The notes below the pieces were generated by a model, which was not told where the DNA came from, made no database searches, and saw only the letters and a program-made list of their open reading frames with translations. Both the position numbers and the translations under genes were made by a program. This document shows positions 8,777 to 17,903 of a stretch of DNA of 64,000 bases, piece by piece; position 1 is the stretch's first letter; each line of letters opens with the position of its first letter. Source of the stretch: Holophaga foetida DSM 6591. GTDB lineage: Bacteria > Acidobacteriota > Holophagae > Holophagales > Holophagaceae. Location: assembly GCF_000242615.2 (NCBI RefSeq), contig NZ_KI912268.1, positions 825,763 through 889,762 of the forward strand, read 5' to 3'.

Positions 8777-9430
8777 TCAGCGCCCGTCCGGACTAAACTC
8801 GATTCTGATTTCCACTCGTCGATTGCTTCCATCCTTAGGATTTTCAGGATTTACGGGACGGTCTGGACCGTACCCGGCGATCCCAACCCTGCCCCATGAA
8901 TCTTCCGGCCATTGGGCGAGGAGTTCCCGGCGGGCCGAGGCCGCCCTGGCGGCACTCAGGGAGTAGTTGTCATTAAAGGCGCCACATGGGGTTGCGTACA
9001 CCTGTGTGAGTGGGGAGCTATCGGTGTGCCCTTCCACCAGGAGCTGAATCTTTTTATTCCCTTGGATCTGCGTCAGGAGTTGCTCCCCGATTTGACGGAT
9101 GATTACCTGGAATTTTGGAGACAAGCAGGCAGATCTGGATTCAAAGACGGCATCCTTGAGTTGAATGCGGTGCCCCTTCACGTCGACCGCGACCTCATCC
9201 CGACTGGGGCTTGTTTTTATGTCCTGGAGGATCTTCTCCAGGGTGGATTCCAGGCTTTGCCGGGATTTTTGGGCCTGAATCTGGTCTTTCATCTTCAGGG
9301 CCATGAAGAGAAGGATCAGCACCGCGACGGTGCCTGCGAGGAGGTCGGCAAAGGAGATCCACATCTTTTGGCCGTCATCCTGCCCCTGGGGGAATTCTTG
9401 TCCCCCTGCCTTGCGTCTTCTCCCCCTCAT
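8777..9430 (-). CDS. MotB/ZorB-like OmpA-domain stator protein
   Basis: The protein has 217 residues. After a basic N-terminus there is a single membrane helix starting MWISFADLLAG (about residues 23-48). This is the MotB/ZorB arrangement in which the Asp of SFADL is the proton-carrying residue. A linker with a short coiled coil leads to an OmpA peptidoglycan-binding domain (about 95-215) with VEGHTDSSP, NYSLSAARA, IAGYGPDRPV and NRRVEIRIE. It would pair with the MotA-like partner encoded just upstream, whose stop overlaps this start by four bases (translational coupling). The proteins would form a proton-driven stator anchored to the cell wall. Similarity to ZorB is by topology and motif only. 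Confidence 0.88.
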   Translation of the reverse strand: MRGRRRKAGGQEFPQGQDDGQKMWISFADLLAGTVAVLILLFMALKMKDQIQAQKSRQSLESTLEKILQDIKTSPSRDEVAVDVKGHRIQLKDAVFESRSACLSPKFQVIIRQIGEQLLTQIQGNKKIQLLVEGHTDSSPLTQVYATPCGAFNDNYSLSAARAASARRELLAQWPEDSWGRVGIAGYGPDRPVNPENPKDGSNRRVEIRIEFSPDGR

Positions 9431-11301
9431 TTCCCAACCTCCTCGGTTTCGAGCTCTTCGGGGACAACGATTTCAGAGGATCTTCTAAAACTGCCCAGCC
9501 CGATGCGCGCAAGGATGTCGCGGACGGTGTCCTGGAGGACTTCCAGCTTCTTTTGCATCCCACCCACGAGCTCATGGAAGAGCTTCACGGATCGCCGGGT
9601 CTCCTCCCCAGAAACGCGAACCTCGGCGGCCACCTGATCCACCTTGTCGCGGACCTCCTTGATGCCCTGCCGCAAGGAATCCATGGCGGCAAGGGAGGTG
9701 TCTTTGGCTGCCAGAGACGTGGCCGTCAAATCCGCCACGGTCTTTTTCAGGCCTTCCTGGCCAGCCACCTGTGCTTCGGCAGCGGCTGCAACTTGGCCCT
9801 CCATCTTGATTGCAGTTTCGACCATTTTCCCGCTTACGATTTTCAGTCCCTCTGCGAGATCAGCTTTCACCGCAGCAGCGGCTGCCTCATGGGCCGTGGT
9901 TAATTCTGTCAATGCCTCACCTTGCTTTGCCTCAACCCGAGTGATCATCTCCTCGCCAACAGCTTTGAAGGTGGATTGAGACACCAGAAGCGTCTGAGTG
10001 ACTTCACCAGCACTGCTTTCAAGCCGCTCCAACAGCTTGAGCACTGCGTTGCGCGTGGAGTTGAGATCAGCTCCCAGCAAATCTTTGGTCTGTTCTTGGA
10101 CGGTCCGGCTGGAATCGGCAGCACTCTTTAAGCCTGAAAGCTGTTCCTGCATCTGAGTCGAGAACCCAGCTACTTCGCCCTTGAGACCTCCCAAGGCACT
10201 GGAAACCCCAGCATTCACTGCGCCAAGCATGGGCTGAATGGCACCCTCAAGGTGCTGCAATTGCTTGGCAAGAACATCCTGTCCCTTTTGGACCCCACCC
10301 AGCTCTTTCTGGATAACTTCGGAGAGTGAGGTGGATACCGCCGAGCTCACAGCCAGTTGCACCTGCTGGTTAGCTGCGGTTGAAAACCCCTTCATGGTGG
10401 TCAGGGAGGATTCGTTGAACTGTTGAAGGGAGATGGAAATCTGGCTGCTAGCCGCCTGGACGGTCTGAGAAAAACCTGTCGATGCCGAGGTCATGGCATC
10501 CCGGATGCCGATGGAGGCACCATTCATTTCTCTCACCAATTGGGGCACCTGCTGGCTCATCGCGTCGGTGACCTGGCGGAGCTGCCCAGCGGTTTCGTCC
10601 ATGTGCCTAAGGAGATCCCGGGTTTGATCTTGCATCTGGCGAAACACATCCGTGTTCTGGAGGATCTCCCCCAGCTTGCGTCCCAGGTCGTCCGATAGCT
10701 GGGCACTGACCTTTGAGGCCATGGCCTGGATGTGACCGGGATTCTCTTCATCCACACGGAAGGCATCCTGCAAACACCCGGTCAAACCCTGGACGGCTTC
10801 CCGCAATTGGAAGCCCTCGTGTTTCAGCTCTTCCCGATCGGCCGCATCTTCCTCTTCCTGTTGCAGAAGTTCTTCAGCCGCAAGGGCCCGGAGGCGAACA
10901 TCGCGCCTGTGCTGAATAAAGGCATTCAGCCCAGAAGTGACCAGATAACCCAGAATGGCCCCGATGCTGGTGCGGAACTTCTGTCCGAGGGGCTTGATAC
11001 TGTCCTGGATTTGGCTGAGATCCCCACCCTGTTGGGCAAGGGCATTCACGCTGCACCCGATGCCCCAGAAGGTGAATACCAGCCCAATGGCGAGAAACGC
11101 GAAGGACAAGAAAACGAGCCAAGGGCCGGGAAGCCCCAGGAGTTCGGCTCGAGTCAGGGTTTCAGACTTCAACCGCTGAAGGGCCCCAAGGAATTGCCGT
11201 CCATAAAATACAGCAAGAACCAGCACAAAAGCCAGGAACACCCATTCAATCAATCCCGTGGGGGCATGAAAAAGGTAATGAAACAGGTCGGAGTTCTTCA
11301 T
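9427..11301 (-). CDS. MotA/ZorA-like membrane protein with long coiled-coil tail
   Basis: The protein has 624 residues. Hydrophobic segments lie near 16-38, 59-88 and 108-130. The second and third (VFLSFAFLAIGLVFTFWGIG and FRTSIGAILGYLVTSG) resemble the last two helices of MotA/TolQ/ExbB and ZorA channels. From about 135 to the end the chain is an almost continuous helical, Gln/Ala/Thr-rich coiled coil of roughly 480 residues. This is much longer than a MotA cytoplasmic domain but is a hallmark of ZorA, whose tail projects into the cytoplasm. The gene overlaps the MotB-like gene by four bases and follows the actin-like gene after 71 bases. It likely forms the proton channel. What the tail contacts (possibly the actin- or tubulin-like filaments) is a guess. 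Confidence 0.82.
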   Translation of the reverse strand: MKNSDLFHYLFHAPTGLIEWVFLAFVLVLAVFYGRQFLGALQRLKSETLTRAELLGLPGPWLVFLSFAFLAIGLVFTFWGIGCSVNALAQQGGDLSQIQDSIKPLGQKFRTSIGAILGYLVTSGLNAFIQHRRDVRLRALAAEELLQQEEEDAADREELKHEGFQLREAVQGLTGCLQDAFRVDEENPGHIQAMASKVSAQLSDDLGRKLGEILQNTDVFRQMQDQTRDLLRHMDETAGQLRQVTDAMSQQVPQLVREMNGASIGIRDAMTSASTGFSQTVQAASSQISISLQQFNESSLTTMKGFSTAANQQVQLAVSSAVSTSLSEVIQKELGGVQKGQDVLAKQLQHLEGAIQPMLGAVNAGVSSALGGLKGEVAGFSTQMQEQLSGLKSAADSSRTVQEQTKDLLGADLNSTRNAVLKLLERLESSAGEVTQTLLVSQSTFKAVGEEMITRVEAKQGEALTELTTAHEAAAAAVKADLAEGLKIVSGKMVETAIKMEGQVAAAAEAQVAGQEGLKKTVADLTATSLAAKDTSLAAMDSLRQGIKEVRDKVDQVAAEVRVSGEETRRSVKLFHELVGGMQKKLEVLQDTVRDILARIGLGSFRRSSEIVVPEELETEEVGK

Positions 11302-11372
11302 GTCTACTCTTCCAGGGGAGCCCCAGCCATGGGGGGCTCCGGGTTGGCTTTCTACCGATTACTTGTGGCCCG

Positions 11373-14300
11373 TTAGGCGTCCAGAAGATCCCAGGCATCC
11401 TTGCCCACCTGGGAGGAGACTGAATCACCCTGTTGGAAGACAAAGTAGTTGAGGGACTCAAGGTAGATCCCTAAGGGGGATCGCTGTTTGGCCATGTCCG
11501 GGCGGTTCTGGATCTTTTTCATTTCTTCCCAAAGTTCCATGACCGCTAGTCGGTGGGACTCTTTCAGAAGGGTCTGGAACCGACTTTCGCCCAGCTTCTC
11601 GCCCCTTGCCAGGAATCGATCCCGCAATTTTTCATCTCCGAGCAACCGGAATAGTCGGCCTGGCAATTCTGGGGCACCAGACCCAAAGCACTGGAAGGGG
11701 TGCTTCAGGCTCGCCCAGACGTGGCCGCCATCCTTGTTGATATCCGCTCCACTCTCCTCATAGGCCCTGAACCAGGCAGCCAGGGGTTGATCCACTGGAC
11801 TTTCAGAGTCTTCCCCATCGACCCAATCCCCGTAGATAGGGGATTTGGAGGAAAGGGCCTGGTCGGCCTCCCCGAAGCTGATGCCGAAGGGCACTGACCG
11901 AGCACCGTCCTTCAGGCCGCCTTGTGGCATAAGCGCCCCAAGGGCCACGGACGACTTGGCCACCGTGCGATGGTTGGGAATCTGAATCTCTGGATTGAGC
12001 ACTTCCAGCTGGAGGTTTTCAAAGCCCCCCGCCTTTGCCGCCTCCTCGAAGGCCAGGTGGAAAACGCGTTGGAGGGTCTGGAACTGCTTCAACTCTGTCC
12101 AGTCGGCATCCCTTACTCCCTCGGCAAGACGGAGAAGCTTCCACCCTGAGCCCGGCAGCCAAAGGCTGACCTTGATGTGCTCGGTCCTGCTGGTCGCCGT
12201 CTTGGCAAGGTGATGAAGCACGAGTTGGGCTCCAAAATAGCAGACGGCATAGGCCATGAGGTACAGCTTGATGCGCATATCCTGGCTATCCAGCTGCATC
12301 TCAGGAAGACGCGCGTTCAGAAGCGCCGCGATGCCCTCCCGCCTCGTTTCGGCCTCAAGCGAGGGCTGAGTTAACCCGGCCTCGGAGAGTGCCGAGTATG
12401 CCCAGATGCCGTTGGCATCCCGCTTTGAGAATCCGCCATCTGCGGGCATGGAATTCATCAGATCCACCAGTCCGAGCCCGCCGTAGAAGCGGCGGCGCCC
12501 CGAGGCGTCCACTTGACCCAAACTAGCGTAGGCCTTCAACTCCCCTCCATGCAGGAGGCTAAAGTCCGTGGTGCTGCCCCCCATGTCCATGATCAGCGTA
12601 AAGGCGGATACGTTCTCCTCCAGCTTCTGGAGGGCTTTACGGGCGTAGTAGCGATGATTGGCCTCGGACTCACTCACGGTCTGGAAGATCTTGAACGGGA
12701 GTTCACTGGCAAGGCTCTTTTCTAAACGGGCCTTCTGCCCATAGGGGTAGGTGACGGTCAGCTTCACCTGGTCCGGATCCACCACCACCCGGGCCTTCCA
12801 GGAAATGGAAGCACAGGCCAACACCAGGATCTCATAAAGATAAGTCGCCTTCAGGTTGAGGCCGCTGGTGCCCCCCCAAACATCCCATTTGATGTTTTGC
12901 ACCAAACGCCATTCAGCCCCCTCTCGCGTTGGACGCCCCAGGATGCTGGCCAATCCTGATGGGGAGCTGGCGACCCCCCTCTCCAAAATCGGCATCAGCT
13001 CCTGGAATGCCTGGAAGGTTTCCGGCGTAGGGACCCATTTGGCCGCCTGCGTGGGCATGCTCTGATAACGCTTGTCTGTATTGATCAGATCGGGCTTCAA
13101 GGAGGACTGGCCAAAGGCCTCCTTGATCCATGGACTCCCCTGGAAACCGGCCATCTCAGCCTGGGGGACTTCCGCAGGCCGGTTGATTCGCTGAGTTCTC
13201 AGGTGGGGAATGCCGAAGGAACTATACCTGGGCCCCCCCTCCCTGGATGCCTGGATTCGGCTCTTTAAAAGAGCCTCAGCCTCGGAACCCGCTGTCAAGC
13301 AAATTTGAACCCCGTTTTCCGAACCATAGTCCACCAGCGGGCAGGGGGCATAGAGTTCTCGTATATCCATGTCCACCAAGGCTGGATCATTACTATACTC
13401 ATTCCAGTCCACAGCCAGGGTAGTGTTGGCGGACCCCAGATCGATCGCCAGACGGACTTCGGAAGTAGGTCCTGCGGTACGCAGTTCCTGATAACTCGGG
13501 ACAAAGCCCCCCAAAGAATTCTTCCCCTGCCTTAATTCAAAGTAAATCGGCCGGAATTTCATGCGGTGAATCGAAGGACCATCCTCGGACACAGGGATTA
13601 CGCTATACCCAGATACCTTTGAAACGCCATGTGCCAGAAGCTGGAAACCCTCCAGGTTCTTCCAGTCGGCCACATGAAGAAAGTAGTTATCCCATTTCTC
13701 CTCATCACTCTTGAATCGCGGGAAGTACCCAAGGGTCATGGCGGCTCGGCGCGCGGCAAGCCCCACGGCACCAGACTTGGTGTCTCCGGTTTCCAGGCGG
13801 GGATAACAGATGGAGAAGCGCAGGGGCAAGTCCTCCGCCTTTCCGCCGTAGGTGCGCTTGGCCACCAGATCACAGGTCAGTTCCAGAGATTGGCCATCCT
13901 GGGCGGGCTTGAGGCTGCCCCCCCATGTTCGCAAAATGCTTTCATCAATCCAATTAAAGGCTTCTGGCACAACAGGCACATAGGCTTCGAACTGTCGACC
14001 CCGAATAGGGGTGAGGGCCTGTCGACGAGCGGAATCGCTCTGAGCCGAAGTCACATGGAAATCCAGGACTTGCACTGGAAAGAGGGTATGGATATCCATC
14101 CAGGTAGCTGACACTTCCTGGCCCCCGACGCGAATCATGTCTCCGCAATCACCCTCCCCAAGGAAGTCCGCGCCGGTGGGGCTGGGTCTATCCTTGAGCC
14201 AGTTCAAGGCTAGGGGAGAACGGCCTTCCAAACGGAGGTAGACCTTCTTTTCGCCCTTTTGTAGATACGGCACCCGATCTAAGGGGTGTGTGTCCTCTGG

Positions 14301-15059
14301 GGCTGCACCGTCTAGACGAATCTGCTCCTGATCGGCGAAACGTCGGAGCATCCTTGCCAAGGGTTTCAGGCCATCTTGCGCATCCAGGCGCCGTACCAGG
14401 CTGCTCAGATGGTCGGCTCGGTCCCACTCCTTGTCACTCCAGGGGATCAGGTCGCCCTCTGGGGTAATGAAGTCCACAACCCGGCTGGCGGCATCCCACA
14501 GGCCGCCGAGATCCCGAGAAAAGGCCCTGGGCTGCATTGGAACAAAATCCAGAGCCTGAATGTTCATGCTCTTCTTGGCCTCCGCAGGGATGCCCACTCC
14601 CAGGAGAAGTCGCTCTCCTGCACAATTGCCGCTACTTGGAGCGTAGAAGAATAGGGCCAACCGCTCCCCAGGGGCCAACCCCAGGACATCCCCCAGGGCC
14701 CTGGGCAGGGAAGTCTTCTTCGTCTCTTCCCATTGAAGGAAGTAGTCCTCTCCCTCGCGGGAGAAACACCCCGTGGAAATCTGTGGGGAGGGGGTGGTTC
14801 CTAGGGCGCGATGGATCGCCAGCCAAGCCCGCAGATCCGGGTCCTCGAGCGCCGATACAAGGTTGCCTTCCGTTATGCAGCGATCCAACCGACCATCGAT
14901 GGACTTGGCCCGGGCCCAAAGGCTGGGAAAAAAGGACTCTCGGGCCTCTTCTGAATCTTTTATGGTGCGCTGAAGCTGGGAAATACTGTGTTTGTTCCAG
15001 CCACCATCGGCCCCATCCACAGGGCAATCCGGAGCATTCGTAAAGATAAAAGCGGGCAC
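11373..15059 (-). CDS. Giant actin/Hsp70-like ATPase (SrfB-like), 1228 residues
   Basis: The N-terminal 530 residues have no motif I recognise. An actin/Hsp70-type nucleotide-binding core follows: VRLAIDLGSANTTLAVDW (phosphate-1, near 535) and LIMDMGGSTTDFSLLHGG (phosphate-2, near 830). Further C-terminal sequence resembles an adenosine-binding lobe. The pairing of a large unrelated N-terminal region with this core recalls the SrfB virulence-factor family, but I cannot verify that. The start is a GTG at 15057-15059, preceded by AAGGAG at a good distance. An overlapping ATG two bases upstream is in another frame. It begins nine bases after the tubulin-like gene stop. It may be a filament-forming or chaperone-like ATPase. 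Cytoplasmic location is expected because no signal is seen. Confidence 0.78.
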   Translation of the reverse strand: MPAFIFTNAPDCPVDGADGGWNKHSISQLQRTIKDSEEARESFFPSLWARAKSIDGRLDRCITEGNLVSALEDPDLRAWLAIHRALGTTPSPQISTGCFSREGEDYFLQWEETKKTSLPRALGDVLGLAPGERLALFFYAPSSGNCAGERLLLGVGIPAEAKKSMNIQALDFVPMQPRAFSRDLGGLWDAASRVVDFITPEGDLIPWSDKEWDRADHLSSLVRRLDAQDGLKPLARMLRRFADQEQIRLDGAAPEDTHPLDRVPYLQKGEKKVYLRLEGRSPLALNWLKDRPSPTGADFLGEGDCGDMIRVGGQEVSATWMDIHTLFPVQVLDFHVTSAQSDSARRQALTPIRGRQFEAYVPVVPEAFNWIDESILRTWGGSLKPAQDGQSLELTCDLVAKRTYGGKAEDLPLRFSICYPRLETGDTKSGAVGLAARRAAMTLGYFPRFKSDEEKWDNYFLHVADWKNLEGFQLLAHGVSKVSGYSVIPVSEDGPSIHRMKFRPIYFELRQGKNSLGGFVPSYQELRTAGPTSEVRLAIDLGSANTTLAVDWNEYSNDPALVDMDIRELYAPCPLVDYGSENGVQICLTAGSEAEALLKSRIQASREGGPRYSSFGIPHLRTQRINRPAEVPQAEMAGFQGSPWIKEAFGQSSLKPDLINTDKRYQSMPTQAAKWVPTPETFQAFQELMPILERGVASSPSGLASILGRPTREGAEWRLVQNIKWDVWGGTSGLNLKATYLYEILVLACASISWKARVVVDPDQVKLTVTYPYGQKARLEKSLASELPFKIFQTVSESEANHRYYARKALQKLEENVSAFTLIMDMGGSTTDFSLLHGGELKAYASLGQVDASGRRRFYGGLGLVDLMNSMPADGGFSKRDANGIWAYSALSEAGLTQPSLEAETRREGIAALLNARLPEMQLDSQDMRIKLYLMAYAVCYFGAQLVLHHLAKTATSRTEHIKVSLWLPGSGWKLLRLAEGVRDADWTELKQFQTLQRVFHLAFEEAAKAGGFENLQLEVLNPEIQIPNHRTVAKSSVALGALMPQGGLKDGARSVPFGISFGEADQALSSKSPIYGDWVDGEDSESPVDQPLAAWFRAYEESGADINKDGGHVWASLKHPFQCFGSGAPELPGRLFRLLGDEKLRDRFLARGEKLGESRFQTLLKESHRLAVMELWEEMKKIQNRPDMAKQRSPLGIYLESLNYFVFQQGDSVSSQVGKDAWDLLDA

Positions 15060-15068
15060 ATCGACTCC

Positions 15069-16421
15069 TTACTTGACCTGGACCTTGGCGAGGGCTGCAT
15101 AGGCCTTGTCCAGGCCCTCGTGGAACTTCATATCCGGATGAGATTTTCTGAAAATCCCCCATCGACCTGCGGCCTGGTCTCCAAGGGGAGACATGGCTTT
15201 TAACCAATCCCCATGGGGCTCGGCGGCGGGGTTGATCCAGCGGTCCAACAGCCCCTTCAGGGCCTCTCGGTTCCGAATCGGCGAGGGCAGGCTGGGGAAG
15301 GCCTCGTCATCCAGCCAGGCTCGCAGAGCCTGGCCGTAGACCTCGCAGACCTCTTTCAGATTGCGCTGCCCAGCCTCGTCCTTAACAGCCTGGAAATGAT
15401 GGCCGTACTCGTAAGCCAAGAAGACCATGGACAGGGCGTGACGCTCCAGTTCGATATCGAATGCGGCCCCCTTCGCCCCATGCAGATCACTGAAGTTGAA
15501 TTTCTTCTTGGGATCGGCACCCAGCACATAGTTGCCGTTCAGCTCCTCATCCTCCCTGCCCAGACGGGCCCAGAGGGTCCAGGCCGCCACCCGCTCCACC
15601 AGAGTCGTGGGGTTGTCCTGGCGGTCCTCCTGATATTTCTCCATGGTTACGGGCTCTGGAAGCCCCAGGAAGTGCGTCGAGGAGAAACGCTTGCCCTCCA
15701 CACCCAGGGCAGCCATCACGTCCCTGGCTCGCAGGGGATGGTGATTGCCGTCGATGAGTTGACCTTCCTTCACGTTTGGAGGCATGAAGTAGGGGGTCAA
15801 CACCATGGCGTGGACAGAGAATCGGCTGTTCTTGAAGGATTGTGCGTACAGCGCCCCCAACTTCGGCAGGCCAGAGGCCCCCGTTCCTCCAAAGATGGAA
15901 CCCACCAGCACGACCCGGACGGTCTTCCCCTCGCTCAGGCTTTCCCCAATTTCGTTCTTGGCGGGGAGGGCATTCTCCTCGGAAACCCACTGATGCCAGA
16001 TAGCAGAACCAACCCCAGGCCAGCCGTACAGACCGTTCTGGAGGTCCTTCTTCATTTGAGGCTCGGTCACCAAAAGACGCAGGAGGTCATAGCCGCTGTC
16101 AGCGGGCTTGCACCCCAGGTAGGCAGGCAAGGTTGGCGTTTGATCGACGAAGGCCCCAAAGGGCGTGGCGACCTTGGGGTCCAAGAAGATCTCGGTGGGA
16201 TAGGCCTCGGCCCCCAGAAGCTTCCTGGCCCTGCCGTAGGCTTGAGCCAACCGCTGAATCCGGCCCTGGGTTTCCGTATTCGTGTCAGGGTCCACAAGTT
16301 GAATGTACACACGCCCGGGGGGCGTCAACGCTGGAGAGCAGGCCCGGAGGAGTGCAGCTTCGAGGAAGACCTGAGCGCACTTGGCTCCTGATCCCCCAAT
16401 AAACACGAAATAACAATCCAT
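15069..16421 (-). CDS. Tubulin/FtsZ-like GTPase family protein
   Basis: The protein has 450 residues. The start FVFIGGSGAKCAQ is a Rossmann-type glycine loop. Around residues 172-183 VGSIFGGTGASG matches the tubulin/FtsZ signature (G-G-T-G-[AS]-G) that holds the GTP phosphates. Regions between (QLVDPDTNTETQG; AMVLTPYFMPP) fit the Tubulin_2-type prokaryotic families rather than FtsZ. It is encoded between a small membrane protein and the actin-like ATPase with 2- and 9-base gaps, so all three should be translated from one message. Related families were proposed by Makarova and Koonin to act in membrane remodelling together with VWA and OmpA proteins, and both partner types occur here. Polymerisation and GTP use are inferred from the motif. 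Confidence 0.82.
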   Translation of the reverse strand: MDCYFVFIGGSGAKCAQVFLEAALLRACSPALTPPGRVYIQLVDPDTNTETQGRIQRLAQAYGRARKLLGAEAYPTEIFLDPKVATPFGAFVDQTPTLPAYLGCKPADSGYDLLRLLVTEPQMKKDLQNGLYGWPGVGSAIWHQWVSEENALPAKNEIGESLSEGKTVRVVLVGSIFGGTGASGLPKLGALYAQSFKNSRFSVHAMVLTPYFMPPNVKEGQLIDGNHHPLRARDVMAALGVEGKRFSSTHFLGLPEPVTMEKYQEDRQDNPTTLVERVAAWTLWARLGREDEELNGNYVLGADPKKKFNFSDLHGAKGAAFDIELERHALSMVFLAYEYGHHFQAVKDEAGQRNLKEVCEVYGQALRAWLDDEAFPSLPSPIRNREALKGLLDRWINPAAEPHGDWLKAMSPLGDQAAGRWGIFRKSHPDMKFHEGLDKAYAALAKVQVK

Positions 16422-16423
16422 AT

Positions 16424-16789
16424 TCAGCTCACTTTGTTCAGGAATTTAGAGGAGGTACTTTTACTCAATACGATAAACAAAACAAAAGAAATCAGTCCGG
16501 TCACAATGGCGCATGCGAAAAATGCGGGCAGCCACTCCACCGTAATGTGTTCAGGCATAAAACCCGCAAGAAGGCCCATAATCAACCCAGAAATGACCGC
16601 AACAATAAATATGAATACTATTCTGGGTTTCTCAGGAGCCCCTGTAAGTATTTGCGCCAGCGGCTCACCAGACACGAGGCGTCTTCCATAATTCTTCTTC
16701 ATCAAGAAGCCGGAGTAGAGATAGTAAGCAGAAGATCCAAGGAGACTTAATGCCAATACGATAAAGGCATCAACCATTTCTATGTGCAT
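16424..16789 (-). CDS. Small three-helix membrane protein
   Basis: The 121-residue protein has three clear hydrophobic stretches: about 6-28, 56-77 and 85-109 (cores such as IVFIFIVAVISGLIMGLLAG). No signature residues were recognised. Codon use is clearly more AT-rich than its neighbours, suggesting a separate origin or weaker selection. It lies two bases before the tubulin-like start and four bases after the VWA stop, which places it firmly inside the operon. It might be a membrane anchor for the cytoskeletal proteins or part of the stator complex. This is inferred only from position. Confidence 0.72.
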   Translation of the reverse strand: MHIEMVDAFIVLALSLLGSSAYYLYSGFLMKKNYGRRLVSGEPLAQILTGAPEKPRIVFIFIVAVISGLIMGLLAGFMPEHITVEWLPAFFACAIVTGLISFVLFIVLSKSTSSKFLNKVS

Positions 16790-17903
16790 TTTTCAATTCT
16801 CCCTATTCCCAGTTTTTTCAACTTTAAGATAAACCGTAGCTACCCTCATACGACCTATGTTTCTTTGTGCCGCCCGGAGGATGGGCTCCAGATTGAGGGT
16901 CCGCGCAAGAGTATGTCCCTTGGGCAGTAGCGATGCAGGGGCATCCTTAGTTACGGACAATTCCGAAACCCAACCAGGGAGTTCACATTCGGTGGCCGGA
17001 ATACTCCAACTGAGCGCAAGGACGTCAGGCACGCCATGCCGCTTCAGTGGCCTTTGTGCATCGTACGCCCAGCCCCAGGCTTCCCGCGGCCCAGCGACCC
17101 GAAAGGAGGCCAGGGAGCCCGGACTGATCTCAGCAGTCTGGGATCCCAACCTTTTCCACAAAGCCGCTTCCACCTCGTTCAAGCCAATCCCCTCGATAGA
17201 TGCCCGCAATTCAAAGGACCGACGATTCCCAGAACGCTCCACGGTGACTTGATACTCATAGGGCTTGAGTGCGGGGAGCACCTTGAACCCGGATGTGCCC
17301 CGGGGAGGCAACTCAGCTTTCACCCTCAGCCGGGTTGTCAAATCGGGAGTCAGATCAGCCAAACCGCAGGATTCCGGTGCCTGCCCATGCTGGCCCCATA
17401 GCTCCACCAAAGATCTCGCAAAATCCCCGGAAGCAGCCGAAGTCGGCCCCAACACAAGCAAGTAGAGAGGGCGCGATGCATTCCGCAATGGGTAGGCGGC
17501 CCCAAGGGGTGCCTCCGGGTAGTACTGCCCCTGGAATGGGAGGTCGAACCGCACCACGACGAGCCCGCCGATCTTGCCCCAATCCGCCAGGGCCAGACCG
17601 AGCCCAGTCGCATCTGATCCATCCCCCTTGACCGATTGTACGAGATCAGTGATCAGCAGGCCGCAGGTGCCAGAGGTCTTCACCTGCTGGGCGAGGCCCT
17701 GCACGGCGGCCACCAGATCATTGTTCTTCGCAGAAAAGAGGTCTGGCCGGGACTTCAAGGAGTGCAGAAAGCCTTGCACATCGTCCTGCTGGGAGGCGGG
17801 CCAAGACTCCAGCCCCTTCCCTGTGATGGCCTGGGCCTCGAAACGAGGTTCTCCCTCCTGGAAGTGGTGAACGCCCTCCCTGAGGACATCGAGAAAGGAC
17901 AAC

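Noticed and set aside
8777..11301. Calling the stator pair a Zorya system
   Set aside because: Only the ZorA/ZorB-like part is present. No ZorC-type EH_signature protein and no ZorD helicase/Mrr or ZorE HNH gene lies in the operon. The neighbours are tubulin-like, actin-like and VWA proteins, so it was treated as a different system with a similar motor.
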